NCBI RefSeq assembly: GCF_003852715.1
Contig: NZ_RIAV01000010.1
Coordinates: forward strand, 33,685-97,684
DNA length: 64,000 nucleotides
Origin: Ectobacillus antri
Lineage (GTDB): Bacteria; Bacillota; Bacilli; Bacillales; Bacillaceae_G
Direction of reading: 5' to 3'
Under the pieces are notes generated by a model. It searched no databases, was not told where the DNA came from, and saw nothing but the letters and a program-made list of their open reading frames with translations. Both the position numbers and the translations under genes were made by a program. Below, piece after piece: positions 1 to 8,587 of the stretch. Positions within the stretch are counted from its first letter, which is position 1, and each line of letters opens with the position of its first letter.

Positions 1-1131
1 TAATCGATCGCAACCTTCTTTTAACATTTCCATGCTGTAAGCGTAGGAAAGACGAATGTAGCCTTCGCCATATTCTGAGAAAGCACTACCCGGTACAACT
101 GCCAAACCAGCTTCTTTTACAAGGCGCATTGCAAAGGAAAAGGAGGTTTCCCCAAATTGTCCGATGTAAGGGAACAAATAAAAGGCACCGCCAGGATGTT
201 GTACATCAAGTCCCATTGCTGTTAAACGATGGTATACATAGTCGCGTCGTTTCTTATATTGATGCCGCATCATACGAGGAGCCTCTTTTGCTCCTGTCAA
301 GGCTTCGATTGCAGCGTATTGTGAAATAGAAGTAGCGCATGTTACGTTGTATTGATGAACCTTTAACATATGTTTGGTAATATAAGCAGGAGCAAACAAG
401 AAGCCGATGCGCCAGCCTGTCATAGAGTGAGACTTTGACAGACCATTAATTACAATTGTTTTATTACGCATTGCCGGAATTTGCGCAATAGAGTGATGCG
501 ATCCCTCATATACCAGTTCGCTGTAAATTTCATCTGAGAGGACAAATATATCTTTGTCTTGTAAAACAGTTGCAATATCTTGTAATTCTTCCTGTGTTAA
601 CGTAATGCCGGTTGGATTAGAAGGATAAGGAAGCACTACACAACGTGTTTTCTCAGTGATAGCAGATGCTAGTGCTTTAGCAGTTAAACGAAAACCTGTA
701 TTTCTTACATCTACAAAAACAGGCACGGCTCCGCATAAACGAATAATGGGTTCATAGCCCGGATAAATAGGTGCTGGCAAAATAACCTCACACCCTTCCT
801 CTAAAATGGTGCGAAATGCAGCATCAATCGCTTCACTTGCCCCGGCAGTCACAATAACTTCATCTATTGGTTCATAGGTGAGAGAATATCTTTCCTTGAG
901 AAAGTTGGATGCTGCTATGCGCAACTCAAGCATGCCGGCATTATGTGTATAACTGGTCACATTATCAGATATGGCACGTTTGCCTGCTTCCTTGACAAAT
1001 GATGGTGTCGGAAAGTCGGGTTGTCCAATTGTTAAGGAGATAAGGTTATCATATTCTTGAATCATATTAAAAAAGCGCCGAATACCAGAAATCTCGATGT
1101 TTTGTACACGTGTATTTAATAAATGTTCCAT
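1..1131 (-). CDS. patA: PatA-type PLP aminotransferase, 3' end outside the window
   Basis: Fold-type I, PLP-dependent aromatic/N-acetyl-LL-diaminopimelate-type aminotransferase. The reading frame stays open from the ATG at 1131 to base 1 (377 codons), so only about 10-15 C-terminal residues should be missing. Reading back from the start it has TIGQPDFPTP (substrate loop), NPTGITLTQEEL, an SDEIY motif (cofactor Asp) and GLSKSHSMTGWRIGF with the Schiff-base Lys. In bacilli PatA can act in lysine biosynthesis, which would supply the step between DapH and DapL at 20-22 kb; that link is inference. A usable ribosome binding site (GGAGGC) lies 10 bases upstream of the ATG. Confidence 0.9.
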   Translation of the reverse strand, partial: MEHLLNTRVQNIEISGIRRFFNMIQEYDNLISLTIGQPDFPTPSFVKEAGKRAISDNVTSYTHNAGMLELRIAASNFLKERYSLTYEPIDEVIVTAGASEAIDAAFRTILEEGCEVILPAPIYPGYEPIIRLCGAVPVFVDVRNTGFRLTAKALASAITEKTRCVVLPYPSNPTGITLTQEELQDIATVLQDKDIFVLSDEIYSELVYEGSHHSIAQIPAMRNKTIVINGLSKSHSMTGWRIGFLFAPAYITKHMLKVHQYNVTCATSISQYAAIEALTGAKEAPRMMRHQYKKRRDYVYHRLTAMGLDVQHPGGAFYLFPYIGQFGETSFSFAMRLVKEAGLAVVPGSAFSEYGEGYIRLSYAYSMEMLKEGCDRL

Positions 1132-1194
1132 GTTAAGCAATAGCCTCCGTCATTAAGGTGTTTTTATTGTAACACATTTTTTAGTTCAGTTAGG

Positions 1195-1426
1195 TCTGAA
1201 ATATTATGTGTGTTATCCATAACATCGGATTTTGCAAATGATATTATGAAAAAACTAACAATTATTTCAACAATTTTTATGCCATTAACATTTATAGTAG
1301 GTGTCTATGGAATGAACTTTAAATTTATGCCTGAACTTGGGCGGAAGCCTTCTTATTTTATTTTACGTTTGTTGTAATGGCACTTTAGTATGGTGGATGT
1401 ACATGTGGTTTAAGAAAAAAGGTTGA
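1195..1426 (+). pseudogene. Relic of a CorA-type Mg2+ transporter C-terminus
   Basis: Frame 1 from about 1198 reads [19 protein letters not shown] then [15 protein letters not shown]. This is the first C-terminal transmembrane helix of CorA with its diagnostic YGMNF signature. After PELG the frame is lost. A second-helix-like tail reappears in another frame as MYMWFKKKG, where the usual following Trp is now a TGA at 1424-1426. At least two frameshifts and a missing N-terminal soluble domain make this a decayed fragment, not a gene. No start or ribosome binding site is present. It probably marks a deletion between patA and the HD gene. Confidence 0.8.
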
Positions 1427-1545
1427 TTTGATAAATAAATACAACAGATATAGTATCTTTTCCCAAACGTTTTTCAAAAAAGTGAATATAATACCAAACC
1501 TATCATATGTATGTTGATAATCTTACGAAAACGGGTGGTGAAAGA

Positions 1546-2523
1546 ATGCGGCAAACGTTTAAACAAGCATTCATATATGAGCCTTTGTATCGTTATGAAG
1601 TGACTGCACTTCCGCATGAACTCGAACTATTTCAAAGTAAAACGTTGAGAAGACTTAAGTTTTTAACACATTATGGAACGGCTTCTCTTTTTTCATCTAT
1701 CATGCATTCGCGCTTGGATCATACAGTAGGTGTATGGTCTATTATTGCCCGTTTTTTTCCACAAGAGCAAGAGTTGCGGTTGGCAGCACTTCTTCATGAT
1801 ATTGGGCATTTGCCGTTTTCTCATGCAGTGGAGAAAACCTTGGGGTTTAATCATCATCAAAATACAGAAAAATTAATAGAGGAAGGAGAAATTGCAGGGA
1901 CTTTAAGAAAATATGGGTTCAAACCAACAAGCATCACCACGCTTTTAAACCAGAATACACCATTGACTAATACGACGTCATATTTAGGAGCGGATCATTT
2001 TGATAGTTTTTTGCGAGATGCATATTTTGAAGGTGGGACTGTGCATAACCCATATGAACTCGTAAATAAAATTCATTTTAATGGAAATGTAATTGAAACA
2101 GATGTAGAAACAGGATTGCATATTATGGATGCAATGGTTGTTGATCATACTTCATTTTTAAGTCCGTATGCGTTAGCAATAGATGGATTATTAGCAAAAG
2201 CAATTGAAGCTTACAGTGAGTTTCATAGTGTAAATATTTCATTTATTGAACCGTTGACTAATTATGAGCTGATATATCATTTGCAAACGAGTGAATCTCC
2301 GCTTGTTAAAGAGTTAATAAAAATTATATTATGGGAACCTTATCGCATTTCTGTTTCAGAGGAAATTAAAAAGGAAGCGCTGCAGGTCGAAGTGAAGAAA
2401 ATTTACGACAAAGAAGTGCTGGTAGACGGAAAACCAATTACGTTAGTTTCTCAAGTAGCACGTGAAAAATTGCAGCAAATTCGTGATCTGCAGAAAACAT
2501 ATTATGTTACGTATGAAAAATAA
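1546..2523 (+). CDS. HD-superfamily phosphohydrolase (YwfO-like)
   Basis: Protein of 325 residues. The metal-binding HD domain is near the N-terminus: H59 in SRLDHT, the HD doublet H84-D85 in LAALLHDIGHLPFSH, and a later Asp in GADHFDSF. These HD proteins hydrolyse phosphomono- or diesters of nucleotides, but the substrate cannot be told from sequence. The C-terminal half is helical and typical of dGTPase-like HD proteins. The frame extends upstream to 1507, but the ATG at 1546, preceded by GGTGGTGAAAG, gives the more family-like N-terminus (MRQTFKQAF). The gene stands alone between the corA relic and a terminator at 2631. Confidence 0.85.
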   Translation: MRQTFKQAFIYEPLYRYEVTALPHELELFQSKTLRRLKFLTHYGTASLFSSIMHSRLDHTVGVWSIIARFFPQEQELRLAALLHDIGHLPFSHAVEKTLGFNHHQNTEKLIEEGEIAGTLRKYGFKPTSITTLLNQNTPLTNTTSYLGADHFDSFLRDAYFEGGTVHNPYELVNKIHFNGNVIETDVETGLHIMDAMVVDHTSFLSPYALAIDGLLAKAIEAYSEFHSVNISFIEPLTNYELIYHLQTSESPLVKELIKIILWEPYRISVSEEIKKEALQVEVKKIYDKEVLVDGKPITLVSQVAREKLQQIRDLQKTYYVTYEK

Positions 2524-2630
2524 AAGGTATATGTAGGAAGTAAGAAGAGTTTACAGGGAAAGAATATAAGGGTAGGTATAATTCCCTTGGGTTTTCTATT
2601 GCTGTATGCTCTAGATACGTATAAGATACA

Positions 2631-2658
2631 AAAACACCCCGTAGTCGGGGTGTTTTTA
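2631..2658. terminator. Bidirectional terminator between the HD gene and the 48-aa ORF
   Basis: AAAACACCCC, a 6-base loop, then GGGGTGTTTTT. There is a T run on both strands, so it can end the HD transcript and the convergent small gene. It overlaps the stop codon of the latter. Confidence 0.85.
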
Positions 2659-2802
2659 ATAACCGTAATCCCAATCAATTTCATTTTCACACCAGACCAT
2701 TGTAGTAGCGGATGGTAGGTAAGAGGTTTCAAAAGTGTACTTGTCTACATCCTCTAGAATTGTAATACAATCATCTTGTAAAAAAACAGCTGTTCCTTTC
2801 AT
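2656..2802 (-). CDS. Small acidic hypothetical protein, 48 aa
   Basis: ATG at 2802, an AGGGGGACG ribosome binding site a few bases upstream, and a TAA inside the convergent terminator. The translation starts MKGTAVFLQDDCITILED and ends CENEIDWDYGY. It is acidic, with no membrane segment and no motif I recognise. A TATAAT-like -10 box lies at 2833-2838 on the minus strand. Ribosome binding site, -10 box and terminator together argue for a real monocistronic gene. Function unknown. Confidence 0.65.
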   Translation of the reverse strand: MKGTAVFLQDDCITILEDVDKYTFETSYLPSATTMVWCENEIDWDYGY

Positions 2803-2936
2803 AAACCAACGTCCCCCTTTAATAGTACTACTATTATAAATAGTATGCGAATGTATGAGTAGTAGCTATAGGCAGGACAAGTGTGTCAAAAAGCTGTAAC
2901 AACTTTTGTTTCAAAATGTTCACTTTTTATTACGTC

Positions 2937-3707
2937 TTATGGGCGAGAAGGTGCTTTATCAGACTTAAAGCGTGTCAAAATATTACGAATGGATTTAAAT
3001 ACCGTTTGTTCTTTTGATGCGGCAATCATTCGTTTTGTTTCCTGCATTTCTCGAATGAGCTGCATAAGCTGCTCATCTCGTGTGGTTTCCTTTTTTTGCA
3101 TGTGATTGAATAGCTTTCCCATCTTTTCCTCTTGCTTGGCTTCTTTCTTATATAGGTGATTGAGTAAGTTGTTCAATTTTGCTTCTTGTTTATCTTCATT
3201 CTTGTGTACATGATGTACCAAATCGTGAATCAATTCCTCTTGTTTAGACTCCTTTACATACACTTGTTGCATCAATTCATCTAACTTATCATCCTTTTGC
3301 CGATTTTGCGAAATTAACGTGGAGTTTTGATGAATGATGGCTTCATTTAGTTGCGCTAATGTATCCAGCTTTCCCATGAACTCATCGAATTTTTTGTTTT
3401 GTTGTTGAATGGTAATGCTCACATCTTCTACAGAAGTGATGGGCTTTACAGGAACAGGTATCGACGTATCTTGATGTTTATCTTGTAGTAATGAAACAAC
3501 AGCACTATGTATATCTTCGTTGAGCCCTTCAACCTTCTCGTGTAAGGACTTGATCAAGCGTAAATCTTCATTTGTATATAAGCGTGTGTTGGAAACCGTA
3601 TGAAACTCGAAGCCATATTGCTCCAAGATTTGACTGTATTTCCGTATCATATTACCAGGAATGCCAATCTTATTAGAGGCATCCTTTGTTTTAAAAGTCC
3701 CGCTCAT
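2937..3707 (-). CDS. MerR-like DNA-binding protein with coiled-coil repeats (DUF3967-like)
   Basis: Protein of 256 residues. Residues 1-60 resemble a MerR/RacA-type winged helix (TKDASNKIGIPGNMIRKYSQ, then RLYTNEDLRLIKSLHEKV). Residues 100-222 are a long Lys/Glu/Gln-rich coiled coil. Its last part is five consecutive 18-residue units starting at about 133, 151, 169, 187 and 205, each with a (K/D)QE-x-(K/L)-(L/I) core. The C-terminus has a REMQETKRMIAAS motif like that of DUF3967 proteins, common on B. cereus-group plasmids, followed by a basic tail. RacA and plasmid-segregation proteins share this layout, so a role in DNA tethering or partition is possible but unproven. Ribosome binding site AGGGGGAATT before the ATG. 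Confidence 0.8.
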   Translation of the reverse strand: MSGTFKTKDASNKIGIPGNMIRKYSQILEQYGFEFHTVSNTRLYTNEDLRLIKSLHEKVEGLNEDIHSAVVSLLQDKHQDTSIPVPVKPITSVEDVSITIQQQNKKFDEFMGKLDTLAQLNEAIIHQNSTLISQNRQKDDKLDELMQQVYVKESKQEELIHDLVHHVHKNEDKQEAKLNNLLNHLYKKEAKQEEKMGKLFNHMQKKETTRDEQLMQLIREMQETKRMIAASKEQTVFKSIRNILTRFKSDKAPSRP

Positions 3708-3960
3708 AAGCCAATTCCCCCTAAAAAATAGTTCGTACTTACAAATTCCACCTCTTTATTTATTCCTCCTTTGAAAAAGAATGTCGGATGACTGTAAGTT
3801 TTCTACAAGACTCGCTTAAAAGAGTGAAAAGGTGCCAAAAAAATAGAGAAAAATGTTGTAATTTGGCATGATGTTAAAGCAGTATTGATAAATGAAGAAA
3901 CGCGAGAGTGTAATATGACATATTTTAAATGTTTGCGAAGTTTTTACATATACATATTAA

Positions 3961-4404
3961 GTGAGGAAAATTCAAATTAATGTGGGTGGTGTAAACATCG
4001 TGTTAGAAGTAGTTATTTTTGTACGCGGTGAAGAAGTGGGAGCAGCTTGGGAAAACACAATAACGGTTAGGTCAGGTCAACGAGTACATGTTAAAATAGA
4101 AGTGTGTAATAATGGTAGAGATAAAGTTAACCATTTTTCATTAAGTCATATGCTTCGTGACAATATGATATTAATGCCAGTCACGTTAGACGCACAAGAG
4201 GGTGAAGCGACGGTACTTTTCCGCTTGATAAGATGGATTATTCCATCCTTGCAACCTGGACAATGTGCCATATTATATTTTGGTGTAGTGGTAGGAGATA
4301 ACAAATCCCCCATTTTAACTGCGAGCTATACGTATCGGGCGTTAAAGCAGCTAAAAGGCCCATATTTGGCGAAAAAAGCCGTGTTTCAGACAGATGGCAT
4401 GTAA
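3961..4404 (+). CDS. Hypothetical beta-rich protein, 147 aa
   Basis: An open frame of 148 codons starting at a GTG directly after a stop. A second GTG at 3982, 12 bases after GAGGAAAA, is an alternative start. The product looks like one beta-sandwich domain of the DUF11/conserved-repeat kind: SGQRVHVKIEVCNNGRDKVN, then IPSLQPGQCAILYFGVVV. Those proteins are mostly surface or spore-associated repeats, but here there is one domain and no signal peptide. Its length and lack of a competing frame support a real gene. Function unknown. Confidence 0.6.
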   Translation: MRKIQINVGGVNIVLEVVIFVRGEEVGAAWENTITVRSGQRVHVKIEVCNNGRDKVNHFSLSHMLRDNMILMPVTLDAQEGEATVLFRLIRWIIPSLQPGQCAILYFGVVVGDNKSPILTASYTYRALKQLKGPYLAKKAVFQTDGM

Positions 4405-4770
4405 TTTTCCTGTGAAATTCTTTTTAGGCCCATCTTAAATTGAGATTATTTTAAAATAATGTTACAACGTTCTTTAAAAAATACCAAAATACGCATATAA
4501 TGGATATTGTGCAGGATGGATATTATGTAGAATGGATGGTAAATTTAAATAGTTAGGGAATTACTGCGATAAAACAACATTCACCATGTACTTAATGTAT
4601 TCCTTTTTATTTAGACTAAATAGGCGATACTGTAGCTATCAAATAAGTAACTATTATGACTATAAAAGGGTTTTGTAGGTATTTGGGGTTAGCTTGGTTT
4701 TTATACTATTTTATATTGAGATAGGGTCCTAGTAAGCTAGTTTACAGGGAACGGGAAAGGATCGGGTAAC
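4405..4770. other. AT-rich intergenic region
   Basis: No ORF with a ribosome binding site. It holds a short imperfect direct repeat (ATGGATATT at about 4500 and 4517, then ATGGATGG) and a possible -10 box, TATAAT, near 4496. The last 30 bases carry the GGGAAAGGA ribosome binding site of the deacetylase. Confidence 0.4.
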
Positions 4771-5568
4771 ATGCTAACTGCGCTACATAAACATAGAGGG
4801 TTATTTATAGCGGGATGTATCGCTGTATTCATAATCATACTTTTGTCTGTAAAGTCTTTTTCAACTTTAGTAAATGCAGAAGAGCGCTATACCATACAGC
4901 TCGTAAGCGAACAGCCGACAGGGGATTTAAAAAGGATAGAGCCTGAAAAATATAATGGAAAAATCCGTAAAATTGCTTATTTGACATTTGATGATGGCCC
5001 AAGTTTATATCAAAAGTCCATTTTAGATGTATTGGCTCAGCATGATATTAAAGCAACATTCTTTTTGGTGGGACCTAATGTTGCAAATCATAAAGAGAGT
5101 ATGAAGCGCCTTGTGAAAGAAGGACATTATCCTGGTTTGCATAGTATGACACATAATTATAAGAGGTTATATCAAGAAGGCCAAATTGCAGTTGAAATGA
5201 AACAGGTTCAAGCTATTGTACAAGAGGTAACGGGCGTAAAAGCGAACTTGACGCGTTGTCCTTATGGAAGTATGCCCGGATTAACTAAGCCATTACGTGA
5301 TCAACTGGTCGCAGATGGCTTTAAGGAATGGGATTGGACCATTGATTCATTAGATTGGAAATTCCCAGGAAACCCAAACGCAGTCACACATGCAGTTCTT
5401 TCTAAAGTGTCAAAGAATGTGGAGGTAATTCTTCTACACGAAAAAGAGCAATCTCTTCAAGCGTTACCAGCTATTATTGAAGGCTTGCAAAATAAGGGAT
5501 ATGACTTTGAAGTATATAACGAGAATGCGCATTTTTCATTAAACTTTTGGCACGATAATCGGATGTGA
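4771..5568 (+). CDS. Membrane-anchored polysaccharide deacetylase (NodB domain)
   Basis: Protein of 265 residues: short cytoplasmic N-terminus, one transmembrane helix at about 11-30, then an extracellular NodB domain (CE4). The catalytic motifs are visible: YLTFDDGP (D74 base, D75 metal), HSMTHNY (metal ligands H124 and H128), RCPYGS, WDWTIDSLDW and a final LLHE. Such enzymes remove N-acetyl groups from peptidoglycan or chitin-like sugars, which alters lysozyme sensitivity. It resembles the PgdA-like set of the B. cereus group. The next gene, a lipoprotein, starts 6 bases after its stop, so the two are probably cotranscribed. Confidence 0.87.
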   Translation: MLTALHKHRGLFIAGCIAVFIIILLSVKSFSTLVNAEERYTIQLVSEQPTGDLKRIEPEKYNGKIRKIAYLTFDDGPSLYQKSILDVLAQHDIKATFFLVGPNVANHKESMKRLVKEGHYPGLHSMTHNYKRLYQEGQIAVEMKQVQAIVQEVTGVKANLTRCPYGSMPGLTKPLRDQLVADGFKEWDWTIDSLDWKFPGNPNAVTHAVLSKVSKNVEVILLHEKEQSLQALPAIIEGLQNKGYDFEVYNENAHFSLNFWHDNRM

Positions 5569-5574
5569 GGAACG

Positions 5575-6228
5575 GTGAACAGATTGGATAGGTTAATCAT
5601 CATAGTGACCATTATCGCATTGTTAACTGGATGTGGGACAAAGCCTGAAGACGAGCTGTATAGAGTATTTGAGAGTGCAGCTAAGAAAGAAAAAAATATG
5701 TTTGAAACAACGCAAAAATTACAGACACTTGAAGTAAAAAGCAAGCAATTGTATGAAGAAATTTTAATTGCAGGTCAAGAAAATAGTGAAAATGCAAAGG
5801 AGTATCTTACAAGAGCAATAAAAAACACAAAAGAACGTGAGAAGGTATTACAGGAAGAAAATAAAATGCTTGATACAGCTTATCAGCGTATGCAAGATAC
5901 CCATAAAAGTATTGAATATTTGGAAGAAGCCCAATTAAAAAAGCAGGCCAAAGTTGTTTCAAAAGCCTATGCAGATCGTTATCAGGCATTTCGTGCTATG
6001 CAAAGTAGCTACAAGAAAGTGTTAGAAGCCGAACTTGTTTTATATGAAAAACTTCAAAATACGAACGAGACGCTAAAACAGATTAGTATACAAGTCAAGC
6101 GCGTGAATGAACTATATGTGGATGTTGGAGCAAAAAAGGAAGCCTTTAATATGTATACAAAACAGTATAATGAAGCAAAAGCAGCCTTTTATCGTATGGC
6201 TAAGTTTGAAATAGAGTCCAATGTATGA
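5575..6228 (+). CDS. ykyA: YkyA-type cell-wall-binding lipoprotein
   Basis: Protein of 217 residues with a lipoprotein signal: hydrophobic helix 7-18, lipobox LLTGC, Cys at about 20. The rest is almost all charged helix with heptad patterns (EYLTRAIKNTKEREKVLQEE), as in the YkyA family of putative wall-binding lipoproteins. The GTG start is set by GAGGA just upstream, which overlaps the end of the deacetylase gene. Pairing with a wall deacetylase fits an envelope role. In B. subtilis ykyA lies beside pdhA; here it is 22 kb away from pdhA. Confidence 0.75.
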   Translation: MNRLDRLIIIVTIIALLTGCGTKPEDELYRVFESAAKKEKNMFETTQKLQTLEVKSKQLYEEILIAGQENSENAKEYLTRAIKNTKEREKVLQEENKMLDTAYQRMQDTHKSIEYLEEAQLKKQAKVVSKAYADRYQAFRAMQSSYKKVLEAELVLYEKLQNTNETLKQISIQVKRVNELYVDVGAKKEAFNMYTKQYNEAKAAFYRMAKFEIESNV

Positions 6229-6248
6229 GCATCGGACTCTATTTTTTT
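6213..6248 (+). terminator. Intrinsic terminator of the deacetylase-ykyA unit
   Basis: AGAGTCC, a 14-base loop, GGACTCT, then ATTTTTTTG. The left arm lies in the last codons of ykyA. Confidence 0.8.
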
Positions 6249-6676
6249 GTATATGCTCGCTTATACCATGGTTCGGGTTGTACAAGCTTTTGTTCTTGTT
6301 CATATGCTTCAAGACCAATGTATTGTTGTAATATTTTTTTGGCGGTAGATAAACTCATTTGCGTTTTAGGATTACGATATGTTTGATTGAGTGCACCAAG
6401 ATGGGGAAGCGTACGGAAGTCTTCTTTAGAAGGTGGGATATGGAAATAATAGTCACCTGCATGTACCAACACATCAGATTGCTGTTGACTTAAGCGAGGA
6501 TTACGTGAAAAATGCAATCCTTTTTTTACTGCCTTTCCTTCATGAATCAATTTCTCGAGTGCACGTTTTTTAAGCCAATATAAGTATTTGGGATTTGTGG
6601 CGGCTTTAGCGTGGCGATTTATAACGAATACAGCCTGAGGAAGATGTGCAAATGATGCAGATGAGGTTTCGTTCAT
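6239..6676 (-). CDS. ykyB: YkyB family protein
   Basis: Protein of 145 residues with long stretches typical of B. subtilis YkyB: VINRHAKAATNPKYLYWLKK, LHFSRNPRLSQQQSDVL, GDYYFHIPPSKEDF and YRNPKTQMSL. Family function is unknown; it is cytosolic and basic. The ATG at 6676 is chosen because CTTAGGAGG lies 6-8 bases upstream; the frame is open further but lacks such a site. It is convergent with ykyA and ends just inside that gene's terminator. Confidence 0.9.
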   Translation of the reverse strand: MNETSSASFAHLPQAVFVINRHAKAATNPKYLYWLKKRALEKLIHEGKAVKKGLHFSRNPRLSQQQSDVLVHAGDYYFHIPPSKEDFRTLPHLGALNQTYRNPKTQMSLSTAKKILQQYIGLEAYEQEQKLVQPEPWYKRAYTKK

Positions 6677-6857
6677 GCTTTTGCCTCCTAAGTAATTACA
6701 TAAATTTTTGTTTTGTCCATTCGTAAAATGAAATATCATAAGAAAAACGATATAGTATTTTTATGTATGCATACTACAGTTCACGAGATGTATATACATT
6801 ATCATGGATTCCTATCGGTTTGCAATATCTGTTCTTTTTACTTTGTAATTGTTGGCT

Positions 6858-6886
6858 TTGCAAGCAATGCTCTTGTACAATAATGA
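6858..6886 (+). promoter_or_regulatory. Possible sigma-A promoter for ppx-ppk
   Basis: TTGCAA, 17-base spacer, TAATGA, about 70 bases before the ppx start. Only a fair match to consensus. Confidence 0.35.
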
Positions 6887-6955
6887 AAAACTATGATATA
6901 AGTACAATGATATCTCTCTGTACTTATATTGTTATTATAAGAAGGGTGATACTAA

Positions 6956-8470
6956 TTGATTGCTAAATACGGCATTATCGATATTGGATCAAATACAATC
7001 CGTTTAGTGATTTATGAAAAACAAAGTGAAGGAGTATATCGTGAAGTTGAGAATATAAAGGTAACAGCACGACTCCGGAAATACTTAGAAAGTGGTAAAT
7101 TAAGCACAGAAGGCATTGCGCTACTGCTACATATCTTAAGACAATTTCAAGAAAGTACCCGCTTTCATCAGCTACAACATGTAATTTGTACGGCAACAGC
7201 CACAGTTCGACAAGCGAGTAATCAAGATTACATACAAGTATTGGTAGAACAGCAAACAGATTTTACTTTAAAAGTCTTATCAGAATATGAAGAAGCATAC
7301 TATGGATATTTGGCAGTTGTAAATACAACCTCGTATAAAGAGGGTATTACAATTGATATTGGAGGAGGTAGCACCGAAGTTACCTATTTCCGAAACCGTG
7401 AGCTGCTACACTATCATAGTTTTCCGTTCGGTGCGTTATCTTTAAAACAGCAATTTATTGCAGCAGATGTTCCAACACCAGCTGAATATATGCAATTGCA
7501 GCGCTTTTTGGCAGAACAATTCCAAACCTTATCTTGGCTAAAAAAAGATGTGCCTGTTATTGCAATTGGCGGAAGTGCACGAAACATGGTGAAGGTGTAT
7601 CAAAATATAATTTCTTACCCTTTATATGGTCTTCATCAATTTGAAATGAACCTAAAAGATGTAGAAACTGTCTTGGATTATATGAAGGGCTTGTCAATGC
7701 ATGAATTGCAAAAGCTCGAGGGGCTGGCAAGAGACAGAGTAGATACCATTCTTCCGGCTATCACTGTATTTCAAAGTCTCTTAAGGTATACAGGAGCACC
7801 TTCATTCATATTAAGTAGAAATGGATTACGTGAAGGGCTGTTCTTTCAAGAACTTACCGCACCTCTTGGCGTACCATATTATCCAAACGTTTTAGAAGAA
7901 AGCTTTTATTTATTGGCGCGTGAATACGAAGTTGATATGGACCGAGTCTTAGAACTTATGAAGCATGCAATCATGCTATGCGAAGAGTTACAAGCTTGTC
8001 GTGCTGCTACGTTTTCTCAACAAGATTTGCAATATATGAGGATGGCGGTCAAGGTATATAATATTGGGAAATATATTGATGAAGAAGCAAGCAGTCAACA
8101 TACATTTTATTTACTTGCCAACAAAAGTATTAACGGTATGACGCATAAAGATCGTGTACGACTTGCTCTTACTGCATCTTATAAATCAAAGCTATCCTTT
8201 AAAACCTATATCCGTCCGTTTGAGACGTGGTTTACGAAAGATGAGCAAAGAGCGATTCGACTTGCGGGGGCTATCTTGCAACTTGCTGCTACGTTGCATG
8301 CGACGAAACGTCCGGTAGTACAGAGTCTAAAGATTGAAGACCGCGGAGATTTATGTATCCACATTCAATGTAGTCAAACAGTGTTTGCAGAAAAGATTCA
8401 GGCTGAAAAGCAAAAAAAACAGTTGGAAAAAGTATTAAAACGTAATATTGAACTGCACTTTTATATATAG
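6956..8470 (+). CDS. ppx: Exopolyphosphatase (Ppx/GppA family)
   Basis: Protein of 504 residues. The N-terminal actin-like ASKHA half has the phosphate-1 loop GIIDIGSNTIRLVIYE and the phosphate-2 motif GITIDIGGGSTEVTYF. The C-terminal half is the HD-like helical domain of long Ppx enzymes (MAVKVYNIGKYIDEE, then a HATKRPV region). It removes terminal phosphates from inorganic polyphosphate and may also act on pppGpp. The start is TTG at 6956, set by GAAGGGTGAT. It lies 117 bases upstream of ppk, giving a polyP turnover pair. Confidence 0.93.
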   Translation: MIAKYGIIDIGSNTIRLVIYEKQSEGVYREVENIKVTARLRKYLESGKLSTEGIALLLHILRQFQESTRFHQLQHVICTATATVRQASNQDYIQVLVEQQTDFTLKVLSEYEEAYYGYLAVVNTTSYKEGITIDIGGGSTEVTYFRNRELLHYHSFPFGALSLKQQFIAADVPTPAEYMQLQRFLAEQFQTLSWLKKDVPVIAIGGSARNMVKVYQNIISYPLYGLHQFEMNLKDVETVLDYMKGLSMHELQKLEGLARDRVDTILPAITVFQSLLRYTGAPSFILSRNGLREGLFFQELTAPLGVPYYPNVLEESFYLLAREYEVDMDRVLELMKHAIMLCEELQACRAATFSQQDLQYMRMAVKVYNIGKYIDEEASSQHTFYLLANKSINGMTHKDRVRLALTASYKSKLSFKTYIRPFETWFTKDEQRAIRLAGAILQLAATLHATKRPVVQSLKIEDRGDLCIHIQCSQTVFAEKIQAEKQKKQLEKVLKRNIELHFYI

Positions 8471-8587
8471 ACTATGCGAGTAACTTGTGTTGTCATATAA
8501 GTATAGTTTACAAAAATTTTACATTAGGTACTACAAGGGTTTGCTATGATAACTATAGTAAAAAAGCTTAAAGGAAGTGCGTTTTCT

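Noticed and set aside
3709..3775. Short GTG ORF of 15 codons ending ATGA on the coiled-coil gene start
   Set aside because: The AAAGGAGG upstream is too far from the GTG, and the overlap could be chance.
6763..6966. 67-codon plus-strand frame before ppx
   Set aside because: No ribosome binding site, odd Cys-rich composition, and it overlaps the ppx start and its promoter.
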